A stretch of 11,154 nt of DNA from Deltaproteobacteria bacterium (GTDB taxonomy: Bacteria; Myxococcota_A; UBA9160; JAFDET01). The stretch lies in NCBI GenBank assembly GCA_019310195.1, contig JAFDET010000094.1, positions 1 through 11,154 of the forward strand, given 5' to 3'. Below the pieces are notes generated by a model, which was not told where the DNA came from, did not search any database, and was given only the letters and a program-made list of their open reading frames with translations. Each line of letters starts with the position of its first letter. Position 1 is the stretch's first letter. The position numbers and the translations under genes are program-made. Below are positions 1 through 6,701 of this stretch, in pieces.

Positions 1-464
1 AACACGCTCTCCAGGATGTGCTCGACCGAGAGAACCAGGACGGGCCGCGCGTCGGGGCGGCGCACCACGGCGCGCACCGCGTCGTAACCGGCCTGGGTGG
101 CCAATGCGGGCGGCGCCTCCAGGGCGCCGGCCTCGGCGCCCAGCACCTCGGTCGCGCCTCCTACGCGAAGGCCGAAGAGCAGGCCGTCGACCTCGATCAA
201 CACGATGCGGGCCGCCGCGCCGGCGTCGACGGGTGCTTCGCCCAGAGCGCGACCCAGGTCCACCACCGGAACCACGGCGCCGCGCAGGTCCACTACGCCC
301 TCGATCAGCTTTGGCGCCTTGGGCAGCGGCGTAAGCTCCCGGTCGCGCACGATCTCGCGGATCTGGGTCACGTCGATCGCGAAGTCCTGACCGTGGAGTT
401 CGAACGTCGCCAGGTCCACCCGGTTCTCCGCGAACGCGGCCGCCGTGCTGTCAGCGCTCGACAT
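1..464 (-). CDS. cheW: Second CheW-like chemotaxis coupling protein, 3' end outside window
   Basis: Scaffold protein expected to link CheA to methyl-accepting receptors in the cytoplasmic chemosensory array. The visible 154 residues form most of one CheW domain: a beta-rich start (VDLATFELHGQDFAIDV, about residues 16-32), the REIVRDRELTPLPKAP segment (36-51), the conserved GVVDLRGAVVPVVDL core (56-70, with R61 in LRG) and IVLIEVDGLLFGLRV (87-101). The frame is still open at base 1. ATG at 464 is chosen because it gives a compact MSSAD leader; an AAGGTG lies about 10 nt upstream. The start overlaps the upstream cheW by 14 bp, which suggests coupled translation. It is clearly a different sequence from its neighbour, not a recent duplicate. 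The CheW family call is firm. Which receptor it serves cannot be seen. Confidence 0.9.
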   Translation of the reverse strand, partial: MSSADSTAAAFAENRVDLATFELHGQDFAIDVTQIREIVRDRELTPLPKAPKLIEGVVDLRGAVVPVVDLGRALGEAPVDAGAAARIVLIEVDGLLFGLRVGGATEVLGAEAGALEAPPALATQAGYDAVRAVVRRPDARPVLVLSVEHILESV

Positions 465-978
465 CGACATCCAACACCTTCTCCAGGTCGATCAGCGACA
501 CGAACTCCTCGCCCCGGGCACACAGCGCTTCCACGGCCTCCGAGTCTCCCTGGGCCGAGGGCGCGATGGCGTCCTCGGGGAGCCGCAGGACCTCGTCGAC
601 CGCATCCACCAGCAGACCCGCCACGCATCCGTCCTCGCCGTGGAGCACGATGATCCGGCTGCGACGCGTGGGCTCGACCCCGGGCATGGACAGGCGTCGG
701 CGCAGATCGATCACCTCGATCACCTCTCCCCGCAGCGCAATCACGCCGAGCACAGCCTCGGGAACCCGGGGCATGGGCGTGATCGGACGCAGGCGCACGA
801 TCTCGCGCACGCGCTCCACTGGAACCGCGTAGGGATCGCCCGCCAGCTCGAAGGCCAGCAACTCGCGCAGCAGCACCGCCTCGTCGCGTTGGGCCGCCGG
901 CTCCGCCGCATTCCGGGCCAGCTGCTCCCAGTTTCCCGTGGTGCCCGTGTCGTGGCCCGGCGCATCGTTCGCGCTCAT
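451..978 (-). CDS. cheW: CheW-like chemotaxis coupling protein (first of two)
   Basis: Cytoplasmic adaptor with one CheW domain, expected to bridge the CheA P5 domain and chemoreceptors. The 175 residues have a polar, probably disordered leader (1-35) and then the domain: LLAFELAGDPYAVPVERVREIV (about 40-61, given here as a span), LRPITPMPRVP (63-73), GVIALRGEVIEVIDLRRRL (78-96, R83 in the LRG motif) and a C-terminal half with GLLVDAVDEVLRLP (121-134) and FVSLIDLEKVL (159-169). The start codon ATG at 978 overlaps the cheA stop as ATGA, and GGGAGG lies 4 nt upstream, so coupling to cheA is likely. The leader is longer than in a minimal CheW of about 150 residues. Two tandem cheW genes suggest that the array uses two coupling proteins of different receptor or kinase preference (inference). 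Confidence 0.93.
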   Translation of the reverse strand: MSANDAPGHDTGTTGNWEQLARNAAEPAAQRDEAVLLRELLAFELAGDPYAVPVERVREIVRLRPITPMPRVPEAVLGVIALRGEVIEVIDLRRRLSMPGVEPTRRSRIIVLHGEDGCVAGLLVDAVDEVLRLPEDAIAPSAQGDSEAVEALCARGEEFVSLIDLEKVLDVDVER

Positions 979-3050
979 GCGGCCTCCCTACGCCGGCCGG
1001 CGTCCTCGATCAGCGCCGCCACGTCCAGGACCAGCACCGCCCCCAGGTCGCCCAGCTCGGTCGCGCCGGCGATGCCGCGCACGTTCTGCACCGGGCCCTG
1101 CACCGGCTTGATCACGGTGTCCTGCTGGCCTTCGAGTCGCTCGACCACGAGGCCGAGCCTCGCGTCGCCCAGCCCGATCACCACTACGTGAGGCTTGGCG
1201 CCCTCGATCTCCGGGAGCCCGAACTCTTGGGTCAGGCGCCGCAGCAGCAGCGGCTCACCGCGCAGGTTCAGGATCTCGCGGCCGTCGCTGCGCTGGATCT
1301 CCTGGGTGTCGACCAGCATCGTCTCGAGCACCGAATTGAGGGGAACCGCGTAACGCTGGCCTCCGACGCCCACAACCAGGGCTTGGATGATCGCCAGCGT
1401 GATGGGCAGGGTCAGGGTGATGGTGGTGCCACGACCCTCCTGGGAATCCACGTCCACCACGCCTCCCAGCGCGGTGAGATTGTTCTTCACCACGTCCATG
1501 CCGACACCGCGGCCGCTGGTCTCGGTGACCTCGTCGCGAGTCGAGAGCCCGGGGGCGAAGATCAGATCCAGCACTTCCCGGCGCGACAGGGTGTCACCGG
1601 CGTCCACCAGACCCCGCTCCACGCCCCGCTCCTGGAGCCGTTCCAGATCGATGCCGCGTCCGTCGTCGGCCACTTCGATGACGACGTGATTGCCGCGCTG
1701 GAAGGCCTCGATGCGAATCGAGCCGACCTCGGGCTTACCGAGCGCACTGCGCTCGTCGGCCGGCTCGATGGCATGATCGAAGGAGTTCCGCACCACGTGC
1801 ATCAGCGGGTCTACGAGCTCCTCGACGATCAGCTTGTCCAGCTCGGTGTCGGCACCGCGCAGCTCGAGCCGGACCTCCTTGTCCGTGTCACGACGCAGGC
1901 GCCGGACCACACGCGAGAGCTTCTCGAAGACCTGCCGGAGCGGAATCATCCGCACCTCGAGCACGCCCGCCTGGAGCCCCTGGATCTTGCGGTCCAGCAG
2001 CTTGTGAACCTTCTCCAGCTCGCTGCCGATGCGCGCCGTCGCCGGTTCCGCTTGGAGGCGGCGGGCGATGGAGTTCACCGCGCCGCGCTGGATCACCAGT
2101 TCGCCCACCAGGTTCATCAGCTCGTCCAGCTTGCGGATGTCCACGCGCACCGTGTCGCTGATCGACTTCAGCGATTCGATCTCGCGGGGGTCCGCCGGCG
2201 GCGTGGCTTCGGGCGCCGCGACCGCGCGGTCCGACGGCGCCTCGACGGCCGGCGCCGGTGAGGACGCGGCCGCCGCCGGCGCCCACACGCCACGCACGGT
2301 GGCATCCGGAAAGTCGAGCCGCGTACGCAGGGTGTCGGTGTCCAGCTCCGAAGCCGCCAGCAGCCCGAAGCGGATCTGCGACTCTCCGGCCGCGCCCGGC
2401 GACGGCAGGGTGGAGAGCACCTCGCCGGCCTCGCGCACGGCAGCGGAGAGCTCCGCCAGACCTTCGTCGAAGGCGAGGATCTCGAACGTCGCCTCCACCA
2501 GGTGGATGTTTCGGCCGCGTCGCATGTTCTCGCGCAGCCGGTGCTCTTCGTACTCGGTCAGCGCACGCAGCAGGGCCGGATCCAGGTCCAGCCCGGTGAG
2601 CTCGTCGGTGGGGGTGACCGGCTCGCGCACGGCGCTGTCGATGCGCCCGATCAGCTCCGTCACCGCCTCGGATCCCTCGACCGGCGTCTTGGGGTCGTCC
2701 AGGGATCCCAGCTCCGCGGCGAATACGTTCACGGCTTCGTCGATCAGGGAGGCCGCCGGGGAGTCCAAGGCCACCCGCCCCAGGCGCATGCCGTCGAGCA
2801 CGTCCTCCAGGTGGTGGGAGAGCTCCGAGAGGCCGTCCAGGCCGAACATCCCGGCCAGGCCCTTCAGCGAGTGCGCCGAGCGGAACAGCGAGTTGACACC
2901 CTCCGGATCGACCTCCGCGCCGGCGTCGTTCTGGTCGGCGAGGTCGGCGAGGTCGGCGCGCATGCGCTCCAGCAGCTCCTCCGCCTCGGAGACGAACTCC
3001 CGGTACGCCTTGCTGCGTCGGGAGCGCACACGCGAGCGGCGAGCCGCCAC
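975..3050 (-). CDS. cheA: Chemotaxis histidine kinase CheA
   Basis: Receptor-coupled histidine autokinase that passes phosphate to a CheY-type regulator. The 691 residues carry the domains in order. P1/Hpt covers about 15-115, with phosphoacceptor H60 in SAHSLKGLAGMFG. A middle region (about 155-255, TEYEEHRLRENMRRGRNIHL onward, then GEVLSTLPSP) is a diverged P2-like module. An Ala/Pro linker spans about 257-288. P3 dimerisation starts with VRVDIRKLDELMNLVGELVI (301-320). The P4 ATPase has the N box HVVRNSFDHAIEP (N422), G1 box DDGRGID (462-468) and GRGVGMDVVKNN (513-524). P5 is CheW-like, from about 550 to the end. No receiver is attached, so it is a classical rather than hybrid CheA. The start is GTG at 3050, backed by GAGGAGG 8 nt upstream inside the cheY 3' end; cheY ends 3 bp before it. 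All catalytic boxes are intact. Confidence 0.97.
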   Translation of the reverse strand: MAARRSRVRSRRSKAYREFVSEAEELLERMRADLADLADQNDAGAEVDPEGVNSLFRSAHSLKGLAGMFGLDGLSELSHHLEDVLDGMRLGRVALDSPAASLIDEAVNVFAAELGSLDDPKTPVEGSEAVTELIGRIDSAVREPVTPTDELTGLDLDPALLRALTEYEEHRLRENMRRGRNIHLVEATFEILAFDEGLAELSAAVREAGEVLSTLPSPGAAGESQIRFGLLAASELDTDTLRTRLDFPDATVRGVWAPAAAASSPAPAVEAPSDRAVAAPEATPPADPREIESLKSISDTVRVDIRKLDELMNLVGELVIQRGAVNSIARRLQAEPATARIGSELEKVHKLLDRKIQGLQAGVLEVRMIPLRQVFEKLSRVVRRLRRDTDKEVRLELRGADTELDKLIVEELVDPLMHVVRNSFDHAIEPADERSALGKPEVGSIRIEAFQRGNHVVIEVADDGRGIDLERLQERGVERGLVDAGDTLSRREVLDLIFAPGLSTRDEVTETSGRGVGMDVVKNNLTALGGVVDVDSQEGRGTTITLTLPITLAIIQALVVGVGGQRYAVPLNSVLETMLVDTQEIQRSDGREILNLRGEPLLLRRLTQEFGLPEIEGAKPHVVVIGLGDARLGLVVERLEGQQDTVIKPVQGPVQNVRGIAGATELGDLGAVLVLDVAALIEDAGRRREAA

Positions 3051-3053
3051 CGC

Positions 3054-3440
3054 TCAGCCCTCCTCGCGCCGCTTCTCGAGCAGCTCTCCGGCGATGCGGT
3101 TGAGCTGATCCGGGTCGAACGGCTTGACCAGGTACGCGTCTGCACCCAGCTCCAGCCCCTTCGCCTGGTCGCGCTCGGATCCCTCGGTGGAGATGATGAT
3201 GAGGGGAATCGAACGATAGGCAGCGCTGGTCTTGACGAAGGAGACCAGCTCGAGCCCGTTGATGTCGGGCATGTTGATGTCGGTGACGATGAGATCGAAG
3301 GCGTCCCGAGGCAGACAGCGCAGCGCCTCGAAGCCGCTCTCGGCCTCGCAAATCTCGATCGGGGCGCCCAGGCCCTCGAGTGTCGAGGCCAGGAGCGACC
3401 GCATGGTGGCGGAATCCTCCACGATCAGGATGCGCTGCAC
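3054..3440 (-). CDS. cheY: CheY-like single-domain response regulator
   Basis: Stand-alone receiver of 128 residues, the usual size for CheY, and the expected phosphotarget of the adjacent CheA. All active-site residues are visible: acidic pocket E8-D9 (ILIVEDSATMRSLL), phosphoacceptor D54 in DLIVTDINMPDINGLEL, switch S84 in IIISTEGSE, Y103, and K106-P107 in AYLVKPFDP. There is no output domain, so it acts by protein contact, for example on a flagellar switch or motor (inference). The open frame runs far upstream, but GTG at 3440 is chosen because the receiver fold begins there and GGGAGGGAG ends 6 nt before it. Another in-frame GTG at 3470 would add ten residues and lacks this placement. It heads the cheY-cheA-cheW-cheW run, and a FliA-like promoter lies about 40 nt upstream of the start. 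Confidence 0.95.
   Translation of the reverse strand: MQRILIVEDSATMRSLLASTLEGLGAPIEICEAESGFEALRCLPRDAFDLIVTDINMPDINGLELVSFVKTSAAYRSIPLIIISTEGSERDQAKGLELGADAYLVKPFDPDQLNRIAGELLEKRREEG
3059..3065 (-). promoter_or_regulatory. Shine-Dalgarno site of cheA
   Basis: GAGGAGG on the minus strand, 8 nt before the GTG at 3050. It lies within the last codons of cheY and decides the non-ATG start of cheA. Its place inside cheY suggests coupled translation of the two genes. Confidence 0.7.
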
Positions 3441-3446
3441 GCCGAT

Positions 3447-3455
3447 CTCCCTCCC
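3447..3455 (-). promoter_or_regulatory. Shine-Dalgarno site of cheY
   Basis: GGGAGGGAG on the minus strand, 6 nt before the GTG at 3440. It decides that start against the long upstream extension of the same open frame. Confidence 0.7.
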
Positions 3456-3486
3456 AAGTCCAGACACGGCATGGGGGCTCCTGGAT

Positions 3487-3513
3487 CTATCGGCTGCCAG
3501 GTGGGGTTCTTGA
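3487..3513 (-). promoter_or_regulatory. Candidate sigma-28 (FliA) promoter for cheY-cheA-cheW-cheW
   Basis: On the minus strand the sequence reads TCAAGAAC (3513-3506), an 11-nt spacer, then GCCGATAG (3494-3487). The known FliA consensus is TAAAGTTT-N11-GCCGATAA. The -10 element matches 7 of 8, the -35 element matches T.AAG, and the spacing is exact. Transcription would begin near 3480, about 40 nt before the cheY GTG. A second site of the same design precedes the PATAN gene. Chemotaxis genes are a classic FliA target. This is inferred from sequence only. Confidence 0.45.
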
Positions 3514-3604
3514 GTCACTGCGAGGACTTCGCTGGGCTGCGCGCACCCTGGGGAGGGGCCCTCTGCGGGCCTGCGCCGGGGCCGGACGGCACCGCCGCGT
3601 GGGG

Positions 3605-5539
3605 CTAGGCGCCGCTCTCGGCCTCGGCCAGCTGCCGCTCCAGGGCGGCCCGATCCAGGGCCAGGCCGGCCTCGTGGAGCACCACCTCCAGGGCCTGGGT
3701 CTCGCCCAGGGAGCCGCCGCCCGGCAGGTTGTCGGCGTAGAGCAGCGCCACGATGCGATCGCCGCTCTCCAGCGGCGCCACGTAGGCCTCCGCGGGCTCC
3801 GCATTCCCCAGCAGGCGACACAGCTCGCGGTCTCCGTCGTCCTCGGGGGCGCCGCGGACGGCGCCGGCCCCGGCCAGAACCCGGCGGAACCACGAGGGCG
3901 CGTCGGCCCGCAGGGCGACCTCGCGCAGGCCCGAATCGTCCGGGCCGCCGGCCCGCTCGAGTCCGTGGCCGGCCATGCCCACCGCCAGCTGATCGCGGAC
4001 CAGGAACATGGCCACGCGCCCGAAGAGCTCCGCTGCGAAGCGCATCACCACGGGGATGATCTCGCCCCGCGGCGCCGCCTGGCGCAGCTCTGCGCTCACC
4101 TCGCGCAGCCGGCGCAGGCGCGCATCCCCGGAGGCCGCGGCGGCCGGCGGCGCGGACCCGGCTCGCTGTGCGGCCACGTCGCGGCGCAAGCCTTCGGCCA
4201 GCTCGGTCAACACTGCGGCGCGTCGCGGGTTGTAGAGGTCGGTGGGGGTCGGACGCTGCAGAACGGCATCGGTTCCCTGAGGTTCCGCGCCCGACCCGGC
4301 ATCGGCCAACAGCAGTGTGGTCATGCGCCCGGCCTGGGCCTTGAGGCGGGTCACGATCTCGCCCGGCGAGCGTGCGCCGCTGTTGGGATCCGGCGGCGCG
4401 TCCTGGGAGATCAGGACCAGGGGCGTCTGGTGGCGGATCAGATACTGGCGGATGCGCGCGATGGCGAGCTCGGTCTTCTGGAAGATGTGAACGCGCTCGT
4501 GGTCGTCGAGGAGAGCGCGCTTGGCCCACTCCAGCACGTTCAGGTTGGGGTCCAGCACCACGATGGGAATCACCGAGCGCGGCTGATCCGGACCGCCGGC
4601 GGGCTCCTGGACGAGCGGCGCGTCGACGACGGGCTCCTCGGCCACCGCAAAGAGCTCCTCGGGCTGCCGCGGATGCGGCGGGGCGGGTTCGGCAACGGCC
4701 TCCAGCTCGACGATCTCGGCGGGGGCCACCTCCTCCACGAATCCACCGTCGACGCGCTCGAGGGTCGCCATGGCGATGGCCTCGGCGGCGTCGGCCGGCG
4801 GACCGGGCTCCTCCAGCTCCGTCACGGCCTCGAGGGCGGGCTCGAGCGCGGCGCGCGCGCTGGGCGGCGGCAACGGCTCCGCAACGGCCTCCAGCAGGTC
4901 TGCGTCGGCCAGGGGCTCCGCCAGGGTCTCCAGCTCCACGATCCCGTCCTCGGCGGGCGGCGTCTCCTCGATCTCGCCACGCAGCTCGGCGCCCAGGTCG
5001 GCGAAGCCGAACGGGTCGGCGCCGGGATCGGCCTTCTCGGCCTCATCGCGGTCCGACTCGTCGCCCAGGCGAGCTCCCTCCATGGCCAGGAACTGCGCGT
5101 CGATGCCGGGTTCGATGCACAGAGCCGGGTCCACCGACTCGAACTCCTCGCGCACCTCGAAGCTGAACTCGCCCGTGGGCCACTCGAACATCGTGAAGGT
5201 GGCGCGTTCCACCTGGATTCGCCGCAGCTCGTCGAGCCTCTCGCGCCCCAGGTCGGGCAGCGCGCAGAGTGCGGTCTCCAGATCCGTATCGCCGGCACGG
5301 GCTGTACGGATCGCAGCCGCGAAGACCTCTTCGCTGACGGCCTCATCACCGACCAGCAGGCTACGCAGGTCCGTCGGCCCTCCCTTGCACGTGGCGCCGG
5401 TGACGCGTCCGTCGCGGAAGAGGATCTGACCCTCCCCGTGCTCAGAACGCAGGAGCAGCACCCCGGACTTCCGGGACAGGCTGATAATCTGAAGAATGTC
5501 GCCGAGCCCCAGGTCTTCGAGGCTCCCGACCAGGCTCAT
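3605..5539 (-). CDS. DUF4388/PATAN protein with degenerate receiver and GAF-like C-terminus
   Basis: Probable regulatory adaptor of 644 residues, no fixed gene name. Residues 1-130 are a PATAN (DUF4388) domain: SLVGSLEDLGLGDILQIISL, the SRKSGVLLL strand (22-30), GQILFRDGRVTGA (37-49) and FTMFEWPTGEFSFEV (115-129). Residues 155-320 are an acidic, Pro/Ala/Glu-rich linker with degenerate VELE-x-x-AEP repeats. Residues 323-430 resemble a receiver (IPIVVLDPNLNVLEWAKRAL) but lack its chemistry: the phosphoacceptor position appears to be S378 (PLVLISQDAPP) and the usual Lys-Pro is R429-P430. Residues 475-640 look GAF-like, ending with RIVALLYADN (595-604). ATG at 5539 is chosen for the PATAN start, with GGAGG 5 nt upstream. 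No membrane segment or signal peptide is seen. It lies directly before cheY and has its own FliA-like promoter, so a role in the chemosensory pathway is likely but unproven. Domain calls: PATAN firm, receiver good, GAF moderate. Confidence 0.88.
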   Translation of the reverse strand: MSLVGSLEDLGLGDILQIISLSRKSGVLLLRSEHGEGQILFRDGRVTGATCKGGPTDLRSLLVGDEAVSEEVFAAAIRTARAGDTDLETALCALPDLGRERLDELRRIQVERATFTMFEWPTGEFSFEVREEFESVDPALCIEPGIDAQFLAMEGARLGDESDRDEAEKADPGADPFGFADLGAELRGEIEETPPAEDGIVELETLAEPLADADLLEAVAEPLPPPSARAALEPALEAVTELEEPGPPADAAEAIAMATLERVDGGFVEEVAPAEIVELEAVAEPAPPHPRQPEELFAVAEEPVVDAPLVQEPAGGPDQPRSVIPIVVLDPNLNVLEWAKRALLDDHERVHIFQKTELAIARIRQYLIRHQTPLVLISQDAPPDPNSGARSPGEIVTRLKAQAGRMTTLLLADAGSGAEPQGTDAVLQRPTPTDLYNPRRAAVLTELAEGLRRDVAAQRAGSAPPAAAASGDARLRRLREVSAELRQAAPRGEIIPVVMRFAAELFGRVAMFLVRDQLAVGMAGHGLERAGGPDDSGLREVALRADAPSWFRRVLAGAGAVRGAPEDDGDRELCRLLGNAEPAEAYVAPLESGDRIVALLYADNLPGGGSLGETQALEVVLHEAGLALDRAALERQLAEAESGA

Positions 5540-5596
5540 CCCCACCTCCGCACGGACCTCGCCGCAGGGGCCTCCCCCACACGAGTCCAGGGAGAT

Positions 5597-5623
5597 GAAT
5601 CGGCCGGCGACCGGTGGACTTAA
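5597..5623 (-). promoter_or_regulatory. Candidate sigma-28 (FliA) promoter for the PATAN-protein gene
   Basis: On the minus strand the sequence reads TTAAGTCC (5623-5616), an 11-nt spacer, then GCCGATTC (5604-5597). Against the FliA consensus TAAAGTTT-N11-GCCGATAA this matches T.AAGT in the -35 and GCCGAT in the -10, with exact spacing. The -35 element overlaps the TAA stop of the upstream M17-like gene. Transcription would start near 5590, leaving a leader of about 50 nt before ATG 5539. The rest of this 80-bp gap shows nothing else recognisable. Confidence 0.42.
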
Positions 5624-6264
5624 GGACGGCTCGGAGCTTGGGAAATCGGCCCCGAGCCAGATGGGGCGCTGCGCGCCCGCCGCACCGGAACGCCGGGCTC
5701 CGGGTCCAGGTCCGGCAGGTCCAGCCCGATCCCGGCCACGCGGGCACGGGAGGCGGCCGCTTCCAGGCCCCGCAGCGCCCGGCTGGCAACCTCGGGCGCC
5801 ACCAGGAGGCGCAGGGCGAATCCCTCGCCCCGAGGGGCCAGCGCCTCCAGGGCGCCCCGGGCCACGGCCTCGGCTGCGGGCCGGGCCGGCACCGCGCCGA
5901 TCCACTCGCCCGGGATCGACACCACCGCGGATCGGGCGCGCAGGTCCAGCAACCGCGACACCGCGTCCCGCGCCGCACCAGCCACCTCGGCGGCGCCGAA
6001 GCGGGTCGATCCGCCCAGCCCCAACACCAGGAGCCGCGGCGCGCGCAGGCGCCCGAAGGTCGGCATCAGCAGCGCCTCGCCCTCGGCGCCGCTGAGCCGG
6101 CCCTCGGCGATGAGCGCCGAGAGCATGCCGCAGAGCCGCCAGTCCGCTCGACCCGCCGCGCCGCGCAGCGGGCGGTCCGCCGAGAAGAAGCTCACCACCG
6201 CCACGTCGCCGTCGGCCTGCTCGAAGGGCTCCGTCGCCAGCGCGATGCGCAACGCACGGCTCAC
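5620..6264 (-). CDS. Stand-alone M17 aminopeptidase N-terminal-domain protein
   Basis: The 214 residues resemble the N-terminal, macro-like domain of leucyl aminopeptidase (Peptidase_M17_N). The visible signature is VAVVSFFSADRPLRGAAG (21-38), WRLCGMLSALIAEGRLSGAE (42-61), LLMPTFGRLRAPRLLVLGLG (65-84) and a following alpha/beta half up to about residue 183. The metal-binding peptidase domain of a full M17 enzyme (roughly 480-500 residues) is missing, so peptidase activity is not expected. The last 30 residues are Arg/Ser/Pro-rich. The start is GTG at 6264, which overlaps the nusB stop as GTGA and has AGGAG 5 nt upstream. The longer open frame upstream is nusB in another frame. It is the last gene of the operon before the chemosensory block. 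Its function is unknown; it may be a ligand-binding or scaffold remnant (inference). Confidence 0.8.
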   Translation of the reverse strand: MSRALRIALATEPFEQADGDVAVVSFFSADRPLRGAAGRADWRLCGMLSALIAEGRLSGAEGEALLMPTFGRLRAPRLLVLGLGGSTRFGAAEVAGAARDAVSRLLDLRARSAVVSIPGEWIGAVPARPAAEAVARGALEALAPRGEGFALRLLVAPEVASRALRGLEAAASRARVAGIGLDLPDLDPEPGVPVRRARSAPSGSGPISQAPSRP

Positions 6265-6701
6265 AGCGTCTCCTGCCGCGCCCGGGCGACCGCATCCAGG
6301 ATGCCGTTCACGAATCCCGGCGAGCGGTCGGCGCCGAAGCGGCGCGCCAGCTCGATCGCCTCGTCGATCACCACCTCGGCCGGCGTCGTCGTGAAGCACA
6401 GCTCGTAAGTCGCCAGGCGCAGCACGTTGCGGTCCACGGCGGCCATGCGCTCCACGCGCCAATGGGCGGCGTTCGCAGCCAGCCGGGCGTCGATCGCCGC
6501 GCGCTGCTCCTCAACGCCCAGGATCAGCTCCTTCGCAAACGCACGCGCACCTTCCGGAAGCTCGAAGTGAGCCTCAGCGCTCTCGAACATCTCCTGGGCG
6601 GAGGCCGTGGCGCCGTCGCGCCCGGCCACGTCGATGGCGTAGAGCACCTGGAGCGCCGCCTCGCGCGAGCGGCGTCGGGGAGTGGTCCGCGCGCGGCTCA
6701 C
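6261..6701 (-). CDS. nusB: Transcription antitermination factor NusB
   Basis: All-helical factor that binds boxA RNA with NusE (ribosomal protein S10) and supports rRNA antitermination. The 146 residues match the usual length of about 140. The visible signature is an Arg-rich start, SREAALQVLYAIDV (12-25), FAKELILGV (55-63), WRVERMAAVDRNVLRLATYE (81-100), PAEVVIDEAIELARRFG (107-123) and SPGFVNGILD (127-136). The start is GTG at 6701, overlapping the ribH stop as GTGA with GAGGT 6 nt upstream. An ATG at 6743 would add 14 residues encoded inside ribH and lacks family support. Position after ribH is a very common bacterial arrangement. All expected motifs are present. Confidence 0.95.
   Translation of the reverse strand: MSRARTTPRRRSREAALQVLYAIDVAGRDGATASAQEMFESAEAHFELPEGARAFAKELILGVEEQRAAIDARLAANAAHWRVERMAAVDRNVLRLATYELCFTTTPAEVVIDEAIELARRFGADRSPGFVNGILDAVARARQETL

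Larger units (their letters stand above)
3441..3604 (-). other. Intergenic region between the PATAN-protein gene and cheY
   Basis: This 164-bp gap is the longest noncoding stretch in the window. It contains the cheY ribosome-binding site, a FliA-like promoter (3487-3513) and, next to the upstream stop codon, very GC-rich sequence. That sequence includes a small inverted repeat GGCCC/GGGCC (3557-3571, 5-nt loop). The repeat has no T-run on either side, so it is not called as a terminator. I found no convincing small ORF with a ribosome-binding site. Confidence 0.6.

Noticed and set aside
3557..3571. GGCCC/GGGCC hairpin after the PATAN gene as a terminator
   Set aside because: The stem is only 5 bp and no T-run follows on the minus strand. 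In such GC-rich DNA small inverted repeats are common.
3054..4529. 491-residue form of the CheY frame
   Set aside because: Everything upstream of the GTG at 3440 is Arg/Pro/Gly-rich and antisense-like, lying over the PATAN gene in another frame. Only the last 128 residues form a receiver.
3380..5623. A 747-codon open frame on the plus strand
   Set aside because: It lies wholly antisense to the PATAN gene and its flanks, has Arg/Gly/His/Gln-rich composition with no domain signature, and is an expected shadow of GC-rich coding DNA.
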